Shown here in pieces: positions 1-8,088 of a DNA stretch of 46,595 nt; the first letter of the stretch is position 1, and every line of letters begins with the position of its first letter. The notes below the pieces were generated by a model. It did no database searches. It had not been told where the DNA came from and saw only the letters and a program-made list of their open reading frames with translations. Both the position numbers and the translations under genes were made by a program. This DNA is from Deltaproteobacteria bacterium (lineage in GTDB: Bacteria > Desulfobacterota > BSN033 > UBA1163): assembly GCA_016874935.1 (NCBI GenBank), contig VGSS01000008.1, positions 1-46,595 of the forward strand. Reading direction: 5' to 3'.

Positions 1-410
1 TCGGACTGGTCCTGAGGGGAATCAAGGATGATGACCGGGTCGTCATGGCCGGAGGAATCAATATCCACTGGTATAAGGCCCAGGCCATCTTTATCGCCGG
101 CGCAGTGGGTTGTTTTGCGGGAGCCTTGATGACGCACTATTACCAGTTTGTAGGTCGCTCTGTTTTTGCTCTCGATTTTACGGTTCTGCCTTTAGCAGGC
201 GCTGTTTTAGGCGGACCAGGAAGCTTTGCAGGAGCCACCATCGGCACATTTATCCTGGTTCCACTTTCAGAAGCCCTTCGCGCATTAGGCGGTTTAAGGA
301 TGGCCCTTTACGGCGTCATCCTGATCGCCGCCCTGGTCGTTCTTCCGGAAGGTCTTTTCCACTATATCGAAAGAAGGTATCATCAGTTTGAGAGGGACGC
401 GAGGGTATAG
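1..410 (+). CDS. livM: Liv-type ABC transporter permease, LivM-like (3' part only)
   Basis: C-terminal about 135 residues of a branched-chain-amino-acid-type inner-membrane permease; the 5' end lies outside the window and the frame is open from base 3. Several hydrophobic segments are visible, and the region after the first one carries LPLAGAVLGGPGSFAGATIG, the conserved cytoplasmic loop of LivH/LivM permeases (usually GGxGxxxGPxxGA). The upstream segment GLVLRGIKDDDRVVMAGGIN matches the usual AIRDNExxAxxxGIN loop of LivM. It ends one base before the livG start, so the two are translationally coupled. The substrate cannot be read from sequence; neighbouring acyl-CoA ligases point to an organic acid rather than an amino acid (inference). 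Confidence 0.85.
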   Translation, partial: GLVLRGIKDDDRVVMAGGINIHWYKAQAIFIAGAVGCFAGALMTHYYQFVGRSVFALDFTVLPLAGAVLGGPGSFAGATIGTFILVPLSEALRALGGLRMALYGVILIAALVVLPEGLFHYIERRYHQFERDARV

Positions 411-1169
411 ATGCAGGAAGAAGAGATCTTAAAGGTTGAACACCTGACCAAGCGCTTCGGCGGCGTTGTCGCTGTGGACAATGTGAGTTTTTCCCTGCAA
501 AAGGGTGAGTTTTTGGGAATCATCGGCCCCAATGGGTCGGGCAAGACAACCCTGATTAATCTGATTACCGGGTTTGTCAAACCTACGTCAGGCAAGGTCA
601 CCTTCAATCATAAGGACATCACCGGCAAACCACCCTATCGGATCGCCTGCCTCGGCGTTTCCCGCAGTTTCCAGATGGCGAGGGCCTTTCATAAGCTTCC
701 CGCATTTAAGAACCTCATCGTCCCGCTTTACTCCCCGAGGGTGAAGAGGCTCGGAGGAGGAAAATACGGAGAGAGGGATGATGTCGCCATCGACCTTCTG
801 GACGACCTGGGGTTTGAGCGTGACTCCGCAGTCCCGTATAAGGCGGCAGGAAGCCTTCCCCACGGATATTTAAAACGGCTAGACCTGGCCCGTTGCATGG
901 CGCTCCGTCCGGACCTCTTGATCCTTGATGAACTCTTCTCAGGAATGGCGATGTCTGAGGTGGCGGCCACCCTTCCGATGGTTGAGAAATTTAACAGGGA
1001 AGGGCTGACCATTGTGATGGCAGAACACCGCCTCAAGGAACTCTTCCGTGTGGCCAATCGTGTGATTGTTCTCAATTTCGGACAGAAGATTGCGGATGGC
1101 ACACCCAAAGAGGTGATGGGCCGCGAGGAAGTTCAGAAAGCGTATTTAGGGACGGAAGTGGAAGGGTGA
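411..1169 (+). CDS. livG: Liv-type ABC transporter ATP-binding protein LivG
   Basis: 252-residue ATPase of a Liv-type importer. Walker A is GPNGSGKTT near residue 38. The typical LivG segment GVSRSFQMARAF follows the Q-loop. Walker B is LLILDE. Two positions are unusual: the signature helix reads SLPHGYLKR instead of LSYGxQRR or LSGGQ, and the residue after the Walker B glutamate is Leu, not Pro. The catalytic Glu and the H-loop His (MAEHRLK) are present, so it is probably active. The ATG start follows the livM stop without a gap. It works with livM upstream and livF downstream; a livH and a binding protein for this cluster must lie before the window. Confidence 0.9.
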   Translation: MQEEEILKVEHLTKRFGGVVAVDNVSFSLQKGEFLGIIGPNGSGKTTLINLITGFVKPTSGKVTFNHKDITGKPPYRIACLGVSRSFQMARAFHKLPAFKNLIVPLYSPRVKRLGGGKYGERDDVAIDLLDDLGFERDSAVPYKAAGSLPHGYLKRLDLARCMALRPDLLILDELFSGMAMSEVAATLPMVEKFNREGLTIVMAEHRLKELFRVANRVIVLNFGQKIADGTPKEVMGREEVQKAYLGTEVEG

Positions 1170-1174
1170 TAAGA

Positions 1175-1279
1175 ACGATGGACGAGGGACGATAGACGAT
1201 GAACAATGGACAATAAACAATGAACAATAAACAATGAACAATAAACAATGAACAATAAACAATGAACAATAAACAATAA
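1175..1279 (+). repeat. Array of 15 degenerate heptamers (ACRANRR)
   Basis: Starting 6 bases after the livG stop, the sequence is an unbroken series of 7-base units: acgatgg, acgaggg, acgatag, acgatga, acaatgg, acaataa, then acaatga and acaataa alternating to the end. Positions 1217-1272 are four exact copies of the 14-mer acaatgaacaataa. Related shorter arrays follow two other genes (5249-5290, 21533-21574). No reading frame across it looks like a protein; the translated low-complexity string on the other strand is an artefact of the period. Confidence 0.9.
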
Positions 1280-1307
1280 ACCTTAGACAGAAGACGGATA
1301 GATCGTT

Positions 1308-2063
1308 GTGGCTGAGAAGATGCTTGAAGTGAAAAATCTGATGGTCTTTTTTGAGAATGCTTTGGCATTAAATGACCTGAGTCTCGATGTCTATCAAGGA
1401 GAGATTGTAAGCGCGCTGGGATCGAATAGTGCCGGAAAGACGACCCTGATGAATACGATCTCGGGTCTGATTATCGATATGAAGGTGAAGGAAGAGCGAA
1501 AGGGAGGGGAAAGGATCACGATCATGGGAGAAATCCGGTTTGAAGGAGAAGAGATCCTGTCCACCAAACCGAGCCTCCGCATTCGCAAAGGAATTGCGTT
1601 GAGCCGGGAGAGGCATCCCATCTTTCCCGATAGCGATATTGAGGAAAATCTGAGGATCAGCACCTATTTGAGGAGGGACAGAGAGATCGGGAAGACCTAC
1701 GACTTTGTCTATGATATCTTTCCTCCCCTGAAAGAGCTCAAGAAGAGGAGGGCCGGGTTCTGTAGCGGAGGGGAGCAGCAGATGCTGTCCATCGGGATGG
1801 CTTTGATGACGAAACCGAAATTGCTACTTCTGGATGAGCCCCTGTTGGGGCTCAGCCCCGCGATGCAGAACAGTCTGATCCAGGCGATCAAACAGATCCA
1901 TAAGGAAGGGATTACGGTTCTGGTAGCGGAACAATTTGCCAGGCCTCTGCTGCCAATTGTGGATCGAGGATATATCATTGAGAATGGAATGCTCACCCTG
2001 CAGGGAACCGGTCAGGAGCTGAGGGAGAACCCTGAGGTGAGATCCTCCTTCATGGGAGTGTAA
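1308..2063 (+). CDS. livF: Liv-type ABC transporter ATP-binding protein LivF
   Basis: 251-residue ATPase, second nucleotide-binding subunit of the Liv importer. Walker A is GSNSAGKTT, signature CSGGEQQML, Walker B LLLLDEPLLGLSP, all typical of LivF. About 15 extra residues, rich in charge (KVKEERKGGERI), sit between Walker A and the beta-strand before the Q-loop. The start is either GTG at 1308 or ATG at 1320 (MLEVKNL); the latter begins exactly at the first conserved strand, and GAG at 1314 is the only weak ribosome site. The gene is separated from livG by the heptamer array, so coupling to livG is transcriptional only. Confidence 0.88.
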   Translation: MAEKMLEVKNLMVFFENALALNDLSLDVYQGEIVSALGSNSAGKTTLMNTISGLIIDMKVKEERKGGERITIMGEIRFEGEEILSTKPSLRIRKGIALSRERHPIFPDSDIEENLRISTYLRRDREIGKTYDFVYDIFPPLKELKKRRAGFCSGGEQQMLSIGMALMTKPKLLLLDEPLLGLSPAMQNSLIQAIKQIHKEGITVLVAEQFARPLLPIVDRGYIIENGMLTLQGTGQELRENPEVRSSFMGV

Positions 2064-2076
2064 GCGGAGGCGATGG

Positions 2077-3720
2077 ATGCCCGGTTTGTTAGCAGATACG
2101 ACCTACAAATCATTTGAAGAAGTAGTGAAGCGGTTTCCGGATAAGACAGCCTTGATCTTCCTTGGCGAGAAATATACTTTTTCCGAGCTTCACTCAATGG
2201 TGGTGCGATTGGCGGCCGGCCTTTATGAATCAGGAGTGGGGAAGGGAGAAAGGGTCATTGTCTATCTTTATAATCTCCCTCAGACGCTCATCGTCTGGCT
2301 TGCCCTCCAGCGCCTCGAAGCCGTTCCTGTGATGGTTGCTCCCGTGTATACATCCTATGACATCCGGTATATGGCCAATGATGTGGGAGCGGAGGTCATC
2401 TTCTGCATGGACACCAACCTCAGTTATGTCGTTGATGTCGTCAACGAATCTCCCATTAGGAAGATCGTTTTTACGAATATGGTCGACCTTCTTCCAAAAT
2501 GGAAGAGGTATTTCGGCAAAGGCTTTGGCAGAATCCCGATGGGGAAAATTCCAAAAGGCAAGGATTTTATCTCTTTTCGCGATTTATTGAAAACAGGGAC
2601 GCCTTCCTCTCTTCCCCCTTTTCAGGGTCAACCTGAAGATTCAGCGGTTATGCTCTATACCGGCGGGACCACAGGGTTCCCCAAAGGAGTGCCTTTATCC
2701 GCGGGTCTTTTTCTCTACAGAATTGATGAATGGGCAAAGGCGGCGGAGGCGGTTGTGCCGCTGGGTAAAGGGATATCCCTGTTATCCGCTCCTCTTTATC
2801 ATGTCATCGGCCAGATGGATGGGCTGACGCCTCTCCTGATCACGGGCGAACCTTTAATCGTCATGCCACGGGTTGTCCTTGATGCGATGTTTGACCATAT
2901 TCAGCGATACAAAGCAACACGCATGTTTGCCGTTCCAGCGATGTATCGAATGATTCTGGAACATGACCGGTTAGACTACTACGACCTGAGCTCTCTTAAA
3001 TATTGCGGGACGGGTGGCGATGTCCTCCCCGCCGAAGTGGCGAATCGCTGGCATAAGAAGTTTGGAATTCCGCTTTATCAGGGTTATGGAGCCACCGAGC
3101 TTTGTGCCGCCATCTCTCTCAGTTATGCGAGAGATGGAATCCCCCCGGAAGGGGCGGCGGGGAAAATATCACCGGGCAGTAAGTTTCGCTTAGTTGATCC
3201 TGATACGTTGGAGCCAGTCCCTCCAGGCGAACCGGGCGAATTGCTGGCGACCTCTCCCTATCCCGTGAAGTCTTACTGGAATAAACCCGAAGAGTCGGAC
3301 AAATGCTTTTTCCTGATCGATGGAGAGGTCTGGTATCGAACAAAAGATATGGTGGAGGTTGACAAGGATCAATGGCTTTACTTCAGAGACCGATCCGTCG
3401 ATCTCATCAAACATAAAGGCTATCGGATTGCGGCGGCTGAGGTCGAAAGGGTGTTGCAGGAGCATCCCGCGGTCATTGCGGCCAGTGTTGTCGGCATCCC
3501 GGATGAGAAGGTGGGAGAACGAATCAAGGCCTTTGTTGTCCTCAAAGAGGATATTAAAGGAATCAGTGGGTTCGAACTTACCAAATGGTGCAAAGAGAAA
3601 TTGGCCCCTTACAAGGTCCCTCAATACATCGAATTTCGGGATATGCTTCCGAAGTCGAAGGTGGGGAAATTCTTGCGAAGGGAGCTGAGGGAAGAAGAGC
3701 GCAGAAAAATATCCGAATGA
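2077..3720 (+). CDS. AMP-forming acyl-CoA ligase (class I adenylate-forming enzyme)
   Basis: 547 residues; activates a carboxylic acid with ATP to the acyl-adenylate and then to the CoA thioester. Core motifs are intact: A3 P-loop LYTGGTTGFPKG, A5 YQGYGATEL, A7/A8 region YRTKDMVEV then RDRSVDLIKHKGYRI, and the A10 lysine in PKSKVGKFLRREL. Length fits medium/long-chain or aromatic acyl-CoA ligases. The ATG at 2077 is preceded by GCGGAGG at 2064-2070, 13 bases after the livF stop, so it is co-transcribed with the transporter. The likely role is trapping of the imported acid as a CoA ester. The substrate is not predictable here. Confidence 0.88.
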   Translation: MPGLLADTTYKSFEEVVKRFPDKTALIFLGEKYTFSELHSMVVRLAAGLYESGVGKGERVIVYLYNLPQTLIVWLALQRLEAVPVMVAPVYTSYDIRYMANDVGAEVIFCMDTNLSYVVDVVNESPIRKIVFTNMVDLLPKWKRYFGKGFGRIPMGKIPKGKDFISFRDLLKTGTPSSLPPFQGQPEDSAVMLYTGGTTGFPKGVPLSAGLFLYRIDEWAKAAEAVVPLGKGISLLSAPLYHVIGQMDGLTPLLITGEPLIVMPRVVLDAMFDHIQRYKATRMFAVPAMYRMILEHDRLDYYDLSSLKYCGTGGDVLPAEVANRWHKKFGIPLYQGYGATELCAAISLSYARDGIPPEGAAGKISPGSKFRLVDPDTLEPVPPGEPGELLATSPYPVKSYWNKPEESDKCFFLIDGEVWYRTKDMVEVDKDQWLYFRDRSVDLIKHKGYRIAAAEVERVLQEHPAVIAASVVGIPDEKVGERIKAFVVLKEDIKGISGFELTKWCKEKLAPYKVPQYIEFRDMLPKSKVGKFLRRELREEERRKISE

Positions 3721-3733
3721 GGGGGGAGAAAAA

Positions 3734-5242
3734 ATGAAAATTCGAAGTTTTACCATTTACGACATTTTCAAAAGGAATGCGAAGATATTTAAGACACAGA
3801 CAGCCGTTTTGACTGACGGCGAAAAAATGACTTACGGAGAGCTTTTTAACCAGGTCAATGCTGTCTCAGGGTGGCTGAAGGGCAGGGGGATTAAGAAAGG
3901 CGACCGGATTGGCGTTCTGGCGAAGAACCATACCTATTATTTCCCTTTGATGGGCGCCATTGCCTCTTCAGGAGCGATCATGGTGGCCATCAATTTCCGG
4001 CTGTCGGCTGATGAGATAAAATACAACCTGACCAATACGGAACCCGTGATGATTGTCGTGGACCCGGATTTTGAAAAAATGGTCGATGATCTTCGGCCTG
4101 ACTGTCCTTTTTTGAAAGAATTTGTGACTTTTGGAACAGGAGGAGGGAATTACACGCCTTTCACTTCGCTCCTGAAGAGCCAACCGGTTGAGGCGGCGGA
4201 GGTCGATGGAGACGATCCTTTTGTCATCATACACACGGCGGCGGTCCAGGGAAAGCCCCGCGGAGCCGTGATCAGCCACCACAATCTCATTGCCTGCACG
4301 CTACAGAATATTGCCATCATGGGGCTCACGCATGAAGAGTCCTATCTGAACATCCTTCCCCTCTTTCACATCGCAGGAATGTTTGCGGCTCTGGTGACGA
4401 TGCATGTGGGCGGAAGAAATGTGATGATTTCGAAATTTGACCCGAAATTGGCAGGAAAGATGATCGATCAGGAGAGGATTACTCTGATCGGTGACTTTCC
4501 GCCCATTCTTCTCAATCTGCTCGATGAGCAGGCAAAGGGAGAGTTCACCCTATCGCCCTTAAAGCATGTTTTGGGGATTGATTTGCAGGAGACGATTAAG
4601 AGATATGAAAACCTCGGCTACGGTCAGTTCTGGCTTGTTTATGGGCAGACGGAGACCATGGGATTGACCAGCGTCTGTTCGAATCTCGAAAAGGCCGGAT
4701 GCGCGGGGAAACCCGGTCCGCTGGTCGATATAAAGATTGTGGATGAATTTGACAAAGAGGTCGAGACAGGAAAGGTAGGGGAAATCCTTGTTCGAGGTCC
4801 CCTGGTCTTTTTGGGATACTGGGGCGAGGAGGAGTTGACCCGGCACACCTTCCGGGATGGATGGCACCATACGGGCGATGCAGGCCGGTTTGACGAAGAG
4901 GGTTATCTCTGGTTTGCCGGAAGAAAAGCTGAAAAGGAGCTGATCAAGCCCGGGGGTGAAAATGTCTATCCGGTTGAAGTGGAAAAAGCCGTTCTTGAAC
5001 ATCCGGGCGTTCTGGAAGTCTCGGTGATCGGCGTTCCCGACCCAAAATTCGGCGAGGGGATCAAAGCCATCTGTGTCTTAAAACCGAATGTGAAACTGAC
5101 GGAGAAGGAGTTGATCGATTTCGTCGGGGGAAGGATCGCACGGTATAAGAAACCGGGGTATGTTCAATTTGTCGACTCGCTTCCCAAGAAGGGGGATGGT
5201 TCGATAGACCGGCCAAAGGTGAAGGAGTTGTACGAGAAGTAA
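3734..5242 (+). CDS. Acyl-CoA ligase-like adenylate-forming protein with altered A3 motif
   Basis: 502 residues, second adenylate-forming enzyme of the cluster, starting 13 bases after the first behind GGGGGGAG. A5 (LVYGQTETMG), A7 (WHHTGDAGRFDEEGYLWFAG), A8 (PGGENVYPVEVE) and a C-terminal lysine region (PKKGDGSIDRPKV) are present. The A3 phosphate-binding loop, normally YTSGTTGxPKG, reads HTAAVQGKPRGA: the Ser/Thr residues are replaced by Ala-Ala-Val-Gln while the distal Pro and Gly are kept and the Lys is Arg. The Arg of A8, in the position before KPGGE, is Lys-Glu-Leu-Ile. The protein may use a modified catalytic cycle or a distinct acid; a non-catalytic role cannot be excluded. Confidence 0.8.
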   Translation: MKIRSFTIYDIFKRNAKIFKTQTAVLTDGEKMTYGELFNQVNAVSGWLKGRGIKKGDRIGVLAKNHTYYFPLMGAIASSGAIMVAINFRLSADEIKYNLTNTEPVMIVVDPDFEKMVDDLRPDCPFLKEFVTFGTGGGNYTPFTSLLKSQPVEAAEVDGDDPFVIIHTAAVQGKPRGAVISHHNLIACTLQNIAIMGLTHEESYLNILPLFHIAGMFAALVTMHVGGRNVMISKFDPKLAGKMIDQERITLIGDFPPILLNLLDEQAKGEFTLSPLKHVLGIDLQETIKRYENLGYGQFWLVYGQTETMGLTSVCSNLEKAGCAGKPGPLVDIKIVDEFDKEVETGKVGEILVRGPLVFLGYWGEEELTRHTFRDGWHHTGDAGRFDEEGYLWFAGRKAEKELIKPGGENVYPVEVEKAVLEHPGVLEVSVIGVPDPKFGEGIKAICVLKPNVKLTEKELIDFVGGRIARYKKPGYVQFVDSLPKKGDGSIDRPKVKELYEK

Positions 5243-5248
5243 GAAGAA

Positions 5249-5290
5249 ACGATAGACGATGGACGAAGGATGAGAGACGAGAGATGCTGA
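5249..5290 (+). repeat. Short ACGANRG heptamer array
   Basis: Six 7-base units (acgatag, acgatgg, acgaagg, atgagag, acgagag, atgctga) begin 7 bases after the stop of the preceding ligase gene, the same placement as the long array behind livG. Confidence 0.75.
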
Positions 5291-5304
5291 AATAAATTCA
5301 GCAT
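5284..5304. repeat. Perfect 8-bp hairpin ATGCTGAA/TTCAGCAT
   Basis: atgctgaa (5284-5291) and ttcagcat (5297-5304) form a perfect 8-bp stem with a 5-base loop and are followed by gacatttt. It resembles widespread ATGCTGAA-type intergenic palindromes. No long T run follows, so it is more likely a dispersed repeat than a strong terminator. Confidence 0.6.
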
Positions 5305-5325
5305 GACATTTTATAGGAGTAGAAA

Positions 5326-6483
5326 ATGAGAAAAGTAGCCATTGTTGGAATTGGACATGGGAAATTCGGGGTGAGGTCGGATGCCTCGCTCCGGGAATTA
5401 GTCTTTGAGGCGGTGAAAGGTTGTCTCGATGATTCGGGTCTTTCACTGAGGGAAGTGGACAGCATGGTAACCGGTGTGGCTGGGGATGAATTCTCGTTCG
5501 GGATACAGCCCTCTGCCCAGGTCCATGACTATATCGGTTTTCATCCCAAACCCAATTTCCGGGTTGAAGCCGCATGCGCCACCGGAAGCGCTGCCTTAAG
5601 AACAGGATGGATGACGATTACCTCTGGTCTGGCAGACATCGTCCTGGTCGTCGGAGTCGAGAAGATGACAGAGGTTCCCACGAGCACGGCCACGGAGATC
5701 ATGGGCCGTGCAGGGGATGCGACCTGGGAGTATCCCTTCGGAACGACCTTTCCGGGTTACTACGCCATGATCGCCAATGCCCATATGGCAGAGTATGGAA
5801 CGACAGAAGAGCAGTTAGCCAGAGTAGCGGTCAAGAATCACTATTATGGAAGCCTCAATCCCTATGCACAGATGCAGAAGGAGATCACGCTGGAGAAGGC
5901 GGTTACTTCCTTTACCGTGGCCTATCCGCTCAAGCTTTATGATTGCAGTCTGATCACTGATGGAGCAGCCGCCATCCTCCTTGCTTCGGAAGAAAAGGCA
6001 AAATCGATTTCAAAGAAACCGGTCTGGGTTGCCGGACTGGGTTGCGGAACAGATGCGATGAGGCTGGGAGACAGGAAGTCATTGACCTCCCTTGAGGCCA
6101 CCCGCGAAGCGGCGAAAATCGCTTACAAAATGGCTGGAGTGGGGCCCTCGGATATCGATGTCGCCACGGTCCATGACTGTTTTACGATTGCGGAAGTGGT
6201 GGCTTACGAAGACCTCGGATTTTGCGAGAAGGGAGAGGGAGGGAAATTGATCGAGGCCAAGGAGACTTATGTGGGGGGCAGGATCCCGGTCAATGTGGAT
6301 GGAGGATTAAAGTCAAAAGGCCATCCTCTTGGAGCCACGGGCGTTTCCATGGCCATTGAAATTACGAAGCAGTTAAGAGGGGAAGCGGACCAGAGGCAGG
6401 TGAAAAATGCGGAGATCGGCCTGACGCACAATGTGGGCGGATCCGGACAGGTGTCATTCATCCATATCTTCAGGAGGCAGTAA
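5326..6483 (+). CDS. Thiolase-family acyl-CoA acetyltransferase (SCP-x type)
   Basis: 385-residue thiolase. The nucleophilic cysteine is in EAACATGSAA (about Cys84), the catalytic histidine in KSKGHPLGATG, and the His-Asp-Cys-Phe segment TVHDCFTIAE is typical of the sterol-carrier-protein-x subgroup. The C terminus LTHNVGGSGQVSFIHIF is conserved. ATG at 5326 follows TAGGAG. The next gene encodes a DUF35 protein two bases downstream; thiolases of this subgroup need or bind such partners (BbsAB benzoylsuccinyl-CoA thiolase and archaeal thiolase/HMG-CoA-synthase complexes are known examples). The likely role is thiolytic cleavage of a beta-oxo acyl-CoA made from the imported acid. Confidence 0.9.
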   Translation: MRKVAIVGIGHGKFGVRSDASLRELVFEAVKGCLDDSGLSLREVDSMVTGVAGDEFSFGIQPSAQVHDYIGFHPKPNFRVEAACATGSAALRTGWMTITSGLADIVLVVGVEKMTEVPTSTATEIMGRAGDATWEYPFGTTFPGYYAMIANAHMAEYGTTEEQLARVAVKNHYYGSLNPYAQMQKEITLEKAVTSFTVAYPLKLYDCSLITDGAAAILLASEEKAKSISKKPVWVAGLGCGTDAMRLGDRKSLTSLEATREAAKIAYKMAGVGPSDIDVATVHDCFTIAEVVAYEDLGFCEKGEGGKLIEAKETYVGGRIPVNVDGGLKSKGHPLGATGVSMAIEITKQLRGEADQRQVKNAEIGLTHNVGGSGQVSFIHIFRRQ

Positions 6484-6484
6484 A

Positions 6485-6922
6485 ATGGAGTTTAAGAATT
6501 TTTCTCTTTTCATCAGCCAGACAAAGGTGAACCGGTTTGCGGATGATTTGGCAGGGGGAAAGATCATGTCCACCCTCTGCAAGAAGTGTGGAAAACAGTA
6601 CTATCCTCCTCAGGCAGACTGCCCATCCTGTATGGGAAGTGACATGGAGTGGAAAGAAATTAAGACCGAGGGAAAACTTCTCACCTTTACAAAGATCCAT
6701 GTCCCTCCCGAGCATTTTGCCGTTCGTCAGCCCCTGATGCCCTTTTCGAGCATACAATTTGAACCCTGTCCGATTGGGATCCTGGAGGTGGAGAAGGGGT
6801 TGCCGGTCATGGGCTGGATACCCAAAATGGATGTTAAGAGGATCAAGGTGGGGATGAAGATGAAGGCCTCACCCTTCACCCTCCCCGACGGCAAGATCAC
6901 GATTGTACTGGAAGTGGTTTAA
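6485..6922 (+). CDS. Zn-ribbon OB-fold protein (DUF35), thiolase partner
   Basis: 145 residues. An N-terminal rubredoxin-like zinc ribbon has Cys32-x2-Cys35 and Cys46-x2-Cys49 (LCKKCGKQYY, ADCPSCMG), followed by an OB-fold with the usual acyl-CoA-binding-like strand pattern. I chose the ATG at 6485 because AGGAGG ends 6 bases before it and it lies right after the thiolase stop; a longer frame from 6431 would overlap the thiolase. Family knowledge says such proteins form hetero-oligomers with SCP-x-type thiolases and carry the CoA substrate between active sites. Confidence 0.88.
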   Translation: MEFKNFSLFISQTKVNRFADDLAGGKIMSTLCKKCGKQYYPPQADCPSCMGSDMEWKEIKTEGKLLTFTKIHVPPEHFAVRQPLMPFSSIQFEPCPIGILEVEKGLPVMGWIPKMDVKRIKVGMKMKASPFTLPDGKITIVLEVV

Positions 6923-6923
6923 A

Positions 6924-7020
6924 CAAAGGGTTCAAGGGGCCAAGGGGTCAAGGATTCAAGTGGACTGTTTTTATTAAGGATAACTTGAACCCTAGACCCC
7001 TTGAATCCTGGAACCCTGTT
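6924..7020. repeat. Inverted GGTTCAAGGGGTCAAGG repeats between convergent operons
   Basis: The left arm (gggttcaaggggccaagggg with tcaaggattcaag) and the right arm (cttgaaccctagacccc with cttgaatcctggaaccc) are imperfect inverted copies built from GGTTCAAGG/GGATTCAAG words. They lie between the stops of the DUF35 gene (+) and livF (-), so they could fold in both transcripts and act as a bidirectional terminator. Confidence 0.55.
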
Positions 7021-7021
7021 T

Positions 7022-7816
7022 TTAAGACAGCCACCTCTTTCTTCTTCGGTAGTGTTTCACTTCACGGAAGCTTTTCCGTTTTCCGACTTGGCTGAGGCCG
7101 AGATAGAACTCTTTGATATCCTCGTTCTCCTTCAGTTTTGGAGAGGGTCCATCCAAAACAACCCGGCCGTTCTCCATGATGTAGCCAAAATCTGATGTAG
7201 AAAGGGCTATTTTCGCATTTTGTTCCACAAGCAGGATGGAAGTTCGCTCTTCATGGTTGATCTTTTTGATGATCTCGAAAATATCCTTCACGAGGAGCGG
7301 ACTGAGCCCGAGAGAGGGTTCATCGAGAAGCATCACCTTTGGATGGGACATCAGGGCGCGTCCCATGACGAGCATCTGCCTCTCTCCGCCGGAGAGATAG
7401 CCGCTCACCTGTTTCCGGAGGTCTTTAAGCCTCGGGAAGTAGTGGTAGACCAGATTGAGGTCTTTTAAAATTCCCTCTTTATCGCTTCGAGCATAGGCTC
7501 CCACCCAGAGATTCTCCTCCACGGTGAGATGTTCAAACAGGCGGCGGCCTTCCATCACCTGAACAATTCCCATCTGAACGATCTCTTCTGGCGCTTTTCC
7601 ATCGATCCTCACCCCATCAAACTCAATGCTTCCATCCGTGACCTCTCCCAATTCCGTATAAAGGACTCCTGAAATGGATTTCAGGGTAGTCGTCTTCCCC
7701 GCCCCATTGGCGCCCAATAATGAGATGATCTTTCCGTCAGGCACTTCGAGGGAGACCCCTTTCAGAACCAGGATCACATCACTGTAAATCACTTCGATAT
7801 TGTTGAGGCGAAGCAT
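7022..7816 (-). CDS. livF: Liv-type ABC transporter ATP-binding protein LivF (second cluster)
   Basis: 264 residues. Walker A is GANGAGKTTT, signature YLSGGERQML, Walker B VMLLDEPSLGLSP and the LivF-type ending LVEQNAKIALS are all canonical. The tail HYRRRKRWLS is a basic extension not typical of the family. It is the last gene of the second Liv cluster and is separated from the preceding lipoprotein gene by a 270-base palindromic element, so its expression may depend on read-through. Confidence 0.9.
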   Translation of the reverse strand: MLRLNNIEVIYSDVILVLKGVSLEVPDGKIISLLGANGAGKTTTLKSISGVLYTELGEVTDGSIEFDGVRIDGKAPEEIVQMGIVQVMEGRRLFEHLTVEENLWVGAYARSDKEGILKDLNLVYHYFPRLKDLRKQVSGYLSGGERQMLVMGRALMSHPKVMLLDEPSLGLSPLLVKDIFEIIKKINHEERTSILLVEQNAKIALSTSDFGYIMENGRVVLDGPSPKLKENEDIKEFYLGLSQVGKRKSFREVKHYRRRKRWLS

Positions 7817-7839
7817 TTCAGAACCTTGAAAATAGATTT

Positions 7840-8085
7840 ACTAGGTCATTAGTTATTGGGTCATTAAATTAGAGTCCGTTTATAAATGTACTTTTTCCGT
7901 CATGCCGGACTTGATCCGGCATCCAGACGTCGTCCCGACGAAAGTCGGGAACCATCTCCATGACTGGATCCCGGTTTTCACCGGGAACCCTGGATTCCGG
8001 CTTTCGCCGGAATGACGACCTTTTTAGGAACCATTAGTTTATGGACAGACTCTAATTGCCTAATGACTAAGTAACTCAATGACAC
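7840..8085. repeat. Nested palindromic element (about 245 bp)
   Basis: The outer arms (ggtcattagttattgggtca with ttaaattagagtccg on the left; the mirror image ending ctctaattgcctaatgacta on the right) pair over about 45 bases with some mismatches. Inside them, inverted CGTCATGCCGGACTTGATCC and CCGGCTTTCGCCGGAATGAC palindromes face each other, and the centre has two more hairpins (cccgacgaaagtcggg, tcccggttttcaccggga). The whole stretch can fold as one branched hairpin. Confidence 0.75.
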
Positions 8086-8088
8086 TCT

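Noticed and set aside
1175-1279. CRISPR-like repeat array
   Set aside because: Units are 7/14 bp with no unique spacers and no cas genes; it is a short tandem repeat.
1072-1368. Open frame on the - strand with a periodic Leu-Phe-Ile-Val-Tyr-Cys pattern
   Set aside because: The periodicity comes from the heptamer DNA repeat; no ribosome site, and it overlaps livG.
6985-7020. Attachment site or tRNA fragment
   Set aside because: The sequence is built of repeated GGTTCAAGG words and has no tRNA arms or integrase nearby.
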